Shown piece after piece: positions 1-5,063 of a stretch of 5,063 bases of DNA. The stretch comes from Chloroflexota bacterium (GTDB lineage Bacteria > Chloroflexota > Anaerolineae > SpSt-600), in assembly GCA_011041825.1 (NCBI GenBank), contig DRAO01000027.1:1-5063 (forward strand), in the 5' to 3' direction. The notes below the pieces were generated by a model that searched no databases, was not told where the DNA came from, and saw only the letters and a list, made by a program, of their open reading frames with translations. A program made the position numbers and the translations under genes. Each line of letters starts with the position of its first letter. The stretch's first letter is position 1.

Positions 1-1036
1 CATAGAAGAACTCCTGGAGAACATCCTCCTGGTGGCCGAGGTCGAAGGCATCAAAGCCAACCCTGACCGGCCAGCCATTGGCACGGTCATTGAAGGCCGG
101 ATGGACGAGAAACGTGGCCCTATAGCCACCGTTTTAGTTCAAAATGGCACCCTCCATAAGGGCGATGTAATTGTGGTGGGTGAGATGTACGGGCGGGTGA
201 GGGCGATGTTTAACGACCGGGGAGAGCCTCTAGAAAAAGCCCCACCCTCGACACCGGCCCTGGTTATGGGCCTTCCTGAAGTTCCCCCTGCCGGAGTCCT
301 CTTTGAGGTAGTAAAGAACGAGAAGGAGGCCCGGAGCATCATCGAGAAAAGGAAAGAGGAAAAGGCCGCCCCTGCGGAGGCCCCAAGGCCATTTACCCTG
401 GAAGAGGTTTACAAGCAAATGCAGGCCGGGGAAACCCGGGAGTTAAACATCATCCTCAAGGCCGACGCTTACGGCTCCCTTGAGCCTATCGTCAGCTCTT
501 TGGAGAAGCTGAGCACGGATGAATTGAAAGTGAAGATACTCCACCAAGGCACAGGCAACATCAGCGAATCCGATGTGATGCTGGCAGTGGCGTCGAAAGC
601 CATCCCCATAGGGTTCAACGTGGATGTGGACCCGGCTGCAAAACGCCTGGCCGAAACCGAGGGGGTGGAGATACGCCTCTACAAGGTGATATATCACCTC
701 CTTGAGGATGTGGAAAAGGCCCTCAAAGGGCTGCTGGAGCCTGAAGAGCAAGAGGTAATCCTGGGCCATGCGGAAGTACGAGCTATCTTCAAGATTGCCA
801 AGGGCCAGGTAGCCGGTGTTTACGTCCTGGACGGCAAAGTGGTGCGAGGCGCTAAGGCTCGCATCTTCAGGGACGGGGAACTGGTGTATGATGGCAAAGT
901 GGCTTCGCTGAAGAGATTTACCGAAGATGTCAAAGAAGTCCGCCAGGGATTTGAGTGCGGGGTAGGATTGGAGAACTTCGGGGATTTCATAATTGGGGAC
1001 ATAATTGAAATATACGAGATGAAGAGGGCAGCTTAA
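1..1036 (+). CDS. infB: Translation initiation factor IF-2, C-terminal part (5' end outside window)
   Basis: Partial gene: the reading frame is open from the first complete codon at base 2, giving 344 residues up to TAA at 1034-1036; the N-terminal region and nearly all of the GTPase domain lie upstream. IF-2 is the GTPase that brings initiator fMet-tRNA to the 30S subunit and promotes subunit joining. Seen here: the last helix of the G domain (residues about 1-12, IEELLENILLVAE), the beta-barrel domain II (about 20-95, with GTVIEGRMDEKRGP and NGTLHKGD), a charged Lys/Glu/Ala linker (about 105-135), domain C1 (about 143-210, LNIILKADAYGSLEPIV and HQGTGNISESDV), and the fMet-tRNA-binding domain C2 (about 240-340, with GFECGVGLENFGDFIIGDIIE). 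These are highly characteristic of IF-2, so the identity is secure. Its TAA stop is followed immediately by the rbfA ATG, so the two are very likely translationally coupled. An internal GTG at 32 is not the gene start. Confidence 0.97.
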   Translation, partial: IEELLENILLVAEVEGIKANPDRPAIGTVIEGRMDEKRGPIATVLVQNGTLHKGDVIVVGEMYGRVRAMFNDRGEPLEKAPPSTPALVMGLPEVPPAGVLFEVVKNEKEARSIIEKRKEEKAAPAEAPRPFTLEEVYKQMQAGETRELNIILKADAYGSLEPIVSSLEKLSTDELKVKILHQGTGNISESDVMLAVASKAIPIGFNVDVDPAAKRLAETEGVEIRLYKVIYHLLEDVEKALKGLLEPEEQEVILGHAEVRAIFKIAKGQVAGVYVLDGKVVRGAKARIFRDGELVYDGKVASLKRFTEDVKEVRQGFECGVGLENFGDFIIGDIIEIYEMKRAA

Positions 1037-1420
1037 ATGGCTAAGCCGATGACCCGTCGCCAGAAGCGGGTAAGCGAGTTGCTGCGTCGGGAGATATGTT
1101 ACCTCCTGAAGACTAAGATAAAAGACCCCCGCCTTGGCTTCGTAACCGTGACCGGCGTTGAGGTGAGCTTCGACCTCAAGGATGCTTACGTCTACGTGAG
1201 CGCCTTGGAGGGAGCAGAGCGCAAGGAGGAAATCCTGGAGGGGCTTAACAGCGCCTCTGGCTTCCTGCGCCGGCAGATTGCGGAGGCCCTGCGCCTCAAA
1301 TTCATCCCCCGCCTCAAATTCCTGTGGGACGATTCCTTGGAGAGGGGACAGCGCATCGAGAAAATTCTGAGAAAGCTGGCCGAGGAGCGGAATGAACGAG
1401 GAGATAGCGAAAGCCCTTGA
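1037..1420 (+). CDS. rbfA: 30S ribosome-binding factor RbfA
   Basis: Encodes 127 residues, a normal length for RbfA, a small KH-fold protein that binds immature 30S subunits and helps late 16S rRNA maturation, notably in cold-shock conditions. Family features visible: the basic N-terminus (RRQKRVSELLRREI, about 7-20), the strongly conserved KDPRLGFVTVTGVEVS stretch (about 29-44), the strand DAYVYVS (49-55), an alpha-kink-alpha segment with A-S-G at 73-75 (the AxG kink that replaces GxxG in this KH fold), and the terminal PRLKFLWDDSLERGQRIEKIL helix region (about 91-111). The ATG at 1037 abuts the infB stop; GAGGG at 1024-1028, inside the end of infB, is a suitable ribosome binding site 8 bases upstream. 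The last 29 bases overlap nrnA in another frame. The infB-rbfA order is a common bacterial arrangement. Confidence 0.97.
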   Translation: MAKPMTRRQKRVSELLRREICYLLKTKIKDPRLGFVTVTGVEVSFDLKDAYVYVSALEGAERKEEILEGLNSASGFLRRQIAEALRLKFIPRLKFLWDDSLERGQRIEKILRKLAEERNERGDSESP

Positions 1421-2336
1421 ACGAGCCCACCGGGTGCTCATCATCACCCACATAGACCCCGATGGCGATGCCATCGGTTCCCTCCTGGGCCTGGGGCTGG
1501 CTCTGGAGAAGATGGGCAAGAAGGTGACTATGGCTTGCGAGAACCCGGTCCCCAGGCGCTTTTTGTATCTGCCAGGGAGCGACAGGGTGGTCCCTTACCC
1601 GATGGGTTCCTTTGAGATAGTGGTAGCCTTGGATGCCAGCGACTTGCGGCGGTTAGGTAAAGCCTATTCGCCGGAGCTTTACGGCGAGCTTCCCCTGATT
1701 AACATAGACCACCACGTGACTAACCCCGGCTTTGGGACGCTGAACTGGGTGGACCCTGAGGCTGCTGCCACCGCCCAGATTGTGTTGGAACTGGTGGAGG
1801 GGATGGGTGCACCGCTGGAACCAGATGTAGCCACCTGCCTCCTCAACGGCATCGTGACAGACACCAGGGGGTTTCGCACCGTCAACACCACCCCCCAAAC
1901 CCTCGAAGCAGCCCTCAAGCTTCAGAGAGCAGGGGCCAACCTGGTGGAGGTGATGGAGAACGTGTTTGATCGCCGCCCCCTTGGGGTGTTGCGCCTGTGG
2001 GCTCATATCCTCAGCCAGGCCCAACTGGAGGACCGCATCATCTGGGCCGAGAAGCCCCGTTCTCTTCTGGAAAAGTTCGGCCTAAACGATGAGGGCAACT
2101 ACGGGCTCACGAACTTTATGGTGGGTGTGGAAGAAGCCGATGTAGCGGTGATATTCAGCGAGAAGCCCGGCGGGGAGATTGACGTGAGTATGCGTTCCGT
2201 GCCGGGTGTGGATGTATCCAAGGTAGCGGCGAAGCTGGGCGGAGGAGGCCACCCCCAGGCTGCTGGCTGCCGCCTCAAGGGGACATTCCAGGAGGTAAGG
2301 GAGAAGGTGTTAAAGGAATTACGGAAAGCCCTGTGA
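1392..2336 (+). CDS. nrnA: DHH/DHHA1 phosphoesterase, nanoRNase/pAp phosphatase (NrnA-like)
   Basis: Encodes 314 residues, typical for NrnA. Family members hydrolyse very short RNAs (2-5 nt) to mononucleotides and dephosphorylate pAp; some prefer pGpG or other cyclic-dinucleotide products, so the exact substrate is inferred. The metal-binding motifs are complete: HIDPDGDAIGS at 20-30 (H20, D24, D26), ALDAS with D81, the signature DHH at 106-108, and TDTRGF with D157. The C-terminal DHHA1 domain carries SMRS (R268) and the substrate-binding GGGGHPQAAG at 283-292. All expected catalytic residues are present, so it should be active. The start ATG at 1392 is inside rbfA (29-base overlap), with GAGGAG at 1382-1387 four bases upstream; it places the first DHH-family motif at the expected distance from the N-terminus. 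nrnA follows rbfA in many Firmicutes and Chloroflexi-type operons. The next promoter starts 15 bases after its stop. Confidence 0.93.
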   Translation: MNEEIAKALERAHRVLIITHIDPDGDAIGSLLGLGLALEKMGKKVTMACENPVPRRFLYLPGSDRVVPYPMGSFEIVVALDASDLRRLGKAYSPELYGELPLINIDHHVTNPGFGTLNWVDPEAAATAQIVLELVEGMGAPLEPDVATCLLNGIVTDTRGFRTVNTTPQTLEAALKLQRAGANLVEVMENVFDRRPLGVLRLWAHILSQAQLEDRIIWAEKPRSLLEKFGLNDEGNYGLTNFMVGVEEADVAVIFSEKPGGEIDVSMRSVPGVDVSKVAAKLGGGGHPQAAGCRLKGTFQEVREKVLKELRKAL

Positions 2337-2350
2337 GCGAAAACGCATCA

Positions 2351-2379
2351 TTGACAGCAAAGCGGTTTAGTGGTATACT
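2351..2379 (+). promoter_or_regulatory. Sigma-70/SigA-type promoter for the proS leader
   Basis: TTGACA at 2351-2356 is a perfect -35 box; TATACT at 2374-2379 is a five-of-six -10 box; the spacer is exactly 17 bases. TG at 2371-2372 gives an extended -10 (TGgTATACT). Transcription would begin near 2386-2388, about 200 bases before the proS ATG and about 23 bases before the leader-peptide ATG. It begins 15 bases after the nrnA stop, in the only large gene-free stretch of the window. Strength is inferred from match to consensus. Confidence 0.88.
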
Positions 2380-2433
2380 GGTGTCAACTTTGAACTGAGG
2401 AAGCTTATTATGTGGTTTAAGCAGATTAACCCG

Positions 2434-4017
<1,584 letters not shown>

Positions 4018-4025
4018 CCCTTTCT

Positions 4026-4040
4026 GGAGGAGGTACCTTG
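4026..4040 (+). promoter_or_regulatory. Ribosome binding site and TTG start of the TIM-barrel gene
   Basis: GGAGGAGG (4026-4033) is a near-perfect anti-Shine-Dalgarno match, 4 bases before TTG 4038-4040 and within the 20-base gap after the proS stop. No ATG in this frame lies near it, so a strong site paired with a weak start codon is the best reading. Confidence 0.85.
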
Positions 4041-4952
4041 CCAAGCGAGATTTCCGTATCAAGCTCTTGGTTCCCTCGCCTGGATTGCAACCTGGAAAAA
4101 GCTTTCTCTTTCCTGGTGAGCAATGGCCTCTATGCGGTGGAGCTCAACCCTCTTGTCCACCCGCTAGATGCCCGGTTGGTCACCGAACTCCTGGAGAAAT
4201 ATGGGATTAAAGTAACGAGCATCCATAACATCTGCTCCTGTTACCCCGTACCCTTCGACCCCGATGACCCTTACGGCGATGAACTAGCTTCATTAGATGA
4301 AAGTGCACGCCGCCGAAGTGTGGAACAACTGGCGGCCACCGCCGAAACTGCACGCAAGCTTGGGGCCAGGGCTGTGGTGGTGCATGGGGGTTATGTTGAA
4401 CGCACGAAAAAGGACCTGCGTTATAAGTTGCTCCTAAGGGCGATAAAACGCAATAGCCTCAATGGAACTGTCAAGAAGCTGGCTGCTCATCTTTATGAAG
4501 AACGCAGGAAATACGCCCAACCCCACCTGGAACAGCTCATTCGTAGCTTGAGGGAGATTTGCACCCGCTATGAAGATTTGATGTTCGGCTTGGAGACCCG
4601 CTACCACCTCCACAGCATCCCAGATTTAGAAGAAGTGGACTTGCTGATCAGGGAGGTTGGGTGCCCTAATTTGGGCTACTGGCACGATTACGGGCATGCT
4701 CAAGTGCTGGAGAACCTGGGGCTCTTTCCTCACCGGGAGTGGTTGAAGCGCTATCGGGATAGGATTATAGGTGTACATCTACATGCTGTGGAATTCCCTT
4801 TCCACGACCATCTGGCGGGAACCCCCGGTCACATAGATTTGGAGATGCTCAGAGCATTGTTGCCCCGAAGCTGCATCAAGGTAGTGGAAGCATCTCCTGA
4901 AAACGGGCCTGATAATCTGGTGAAATTCATCCGGAAGCTAGAGAGCTTTTGA
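4038..4952 (+). CDS. Xylose-isomerase-like TIM-barrel protein (sugar phosphate isomerase/epimerase family)
   Basis: Encodes 304 residues from a TTG start. The frame is open further upstream to 3924, but that would overlap proS by about 90 bases; GGAGGAGG at 4026-4033, four bases before TTG 4038, decides the start. The fold resembles the AP-endonuclease-2/xylose-isomerase TIM barrels, whose members isomerise or epimerise sugars, process inositols, or (endonuclease IV) cut abasic DNA. Possible metal and catalytic positions at strand ends: E35 (YAVELNP), H63 (TSIHN), H116 (AVVVHGG), E186 (FGLETR), D217 and H220 (YWHDYGHA), H247/H249 (IGVHLHA), D256/H257, H265 and D267 (GHIDLEML), and E284 (KVVEASPE). 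No signal peptide or membrane segment is seen, so it is probably cytoplasmic. The substrate cannot be read from sequence. Residues about 124-165 form a Lys/Arg-rich helical insertion. It begins 20 bases after proS with no promoter or terminator between, so cotranscription is likely, although a functional link to proline charging is not evident. Confidence 0.85.
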   Translation: MPSEISVSSSWFPRLDCNLEKAFSFLVSNGLYAVELNPLVHPLDARLVTELLEKYGIKVTSIHNICSCYPVPFDPDDPYGDELASLDESARRRSVEQLAATAETARKLGARAVVVHGGYVERTKKDLRYKLLLRAIKRNSLNGTVKKLAAHLYEERRKYAQPHLEQLIRSLREICTRYEDLMFGLETRYHLHSIPDLEEVDLLIREVGCPNLGYWHDYGHAQVLENLGLFPHREWLKRYRDRIIGVHLHAVEFPFHDHLAGTPGHIDLEMLRALLPRSCIKVVEASPENGPDNLVKFIRKLESF

Positions 4953-4953
4953 C

Positions 4954-4982
4954 TTGCATAAACTCCTCATCTGGGTTATAAT
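4954..4982 (+). promoter_or_regulatory. Probable SigA-type promoter for the gene beyond the window
   Basis: TATAAT at 4977-4982 is a perfect -10 box. Two -35 options exist: TTGCAT at 4954-4959, a weak match at the ideal 17-base spacing, and TTGACT at 4949-4954, a better match but 22 bases away and overlapping the TGA stop of the preceding gene (4950-4952). The start of transcription would be near 4989, just before the T-box-like leader. There is no terminator between the TIM-barrel gene and this promoter, so readthrough from proS transcripts is possible. Confidence 0.7.
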
Positions 4983-4988
4983 TGGGCA

Positions 4989-5063
4989 ACAATTGGATGA
5001 AGCTAGAGGCGTCGAAGGGGAGGAGTAGGCGGGGGGAGGCGACAGAGAGGGAGGGCCACCGGC
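4989..5063 (+). ncRNA. 5' part of a probable T-box riboswitch (stem I, cut by the window end)
   Basis: T-boxes are leader RNAs that bind a specific tRNA and sense whether it is charged, usually upstream of aminoacyl-tRNA synthetase or amino-acid genes. The pattern here fits the 5' half of stem I: a purine-rich GAAGGGGAGGAGTAGGC stretch (5014-5030) with AGTA at 5024-5027, as in the specifier-loop 5' strand; AGAGAG at 5044-5049, as in the distal bulge; then GGAGGGCCACCGGC to the window end, which would be the ascending arm and start of the terminal loop. The specifier triplet lies on the 3' strand of stem I, beyond the window, as do the antiterminator and terminator, so the sensed amino acid is unknown. 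The call rests on short motifs and on promoter position. Confidence 0.6.

Noticed and set aside
443..1519. A 358-codon open frame on the minus strand across infB, rbfA and nrnA
   Set aside because: It lies wholly antisense to three securely identified genes, and its translation shows no domain, has low-complexity composition and no supporting ribosome binding site. It is a by-product of GC-rich codon use.
4949..4982. TTGACT (4949) as the sole -35 box for the second promoter
   Set aside because: Its 22-base distance to TATAAT is well outside the normal 16-18; TTGCAT at 4954 has the right spacing, so it was preferred although it is a weaker match.

Overview
The window reads as a piece of bacterial chromosome of moderately high G+C, with genes packed on the plus strand. 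It carries core translation genes: the 3' part of infB, then rbfA, a DHH-family nanoRNase/pAp phosphatase (nrnA type), a regulated proS, and a TIM-barrel sugar isomerase/epimerase-like gene. The ProRS is the short archaeal/eukaryotic-like type with a C-terminal zinc domain, and the last bases look like the start of a T-box leader with a GAGGAGTA...AGAGAG pattern. Together these suggest a Chloroflexota-like or other deep-branching Gram-positive-type lineage. This is an inference from gene types and style, not a firm identification.

Bases 1-2336 are an infB-rbfA-nrnA operon segment. infB and rbfA abut (TAA directly followed by ATG), and rbfA and nrnA overlap by 29 bases. The usual next gene in many bacteria, truB, is not here.

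Bases 2337-2589 are the most interesting part. A near-consensus sigma-70/A promoter (TTGACA, 17 bases, extended TATACT) begins a leader of about 200 bases. The leader holds a 23-codon ORF with its own ribosome binding site and five proline codons, four of them within seven codons. The end of this ORF lies inside a hairpin whose 3' arm can instead pair perfectly over 13 bases (plus 6 more after a bulge) with the 5' arm and loop of a strong intrinsic terminator. This is the full layout of a ribosome-mediated transcription attenuator, and it stands before prolyl-tRNA synthetase. The natural reading is that scarce charged tRNA-Pro stalls the leader ribosome, the antiterminator forms, and proS is transcribed. 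No T-box consensus is visible in this leader.

Bases 2590-4952 hold proS and, 20 bases later, a TTG-started gene for a xylose-isomerase-like TIM-barrel protein. The two are probably cotranscribed, so the second gene may also respond to proline-tRNA charging.

Bases 4949-5063 hold a second promoter overlapping the stop codon of the TIM-barrel gene, then the first ~75 bases of a probable T-box riboswitch. It is cut off before the specifier codon, so its amino acid cannot be read. If both calls hold, two mechanistically different tRNA-charging sensors sit about 2.5 kb apart.
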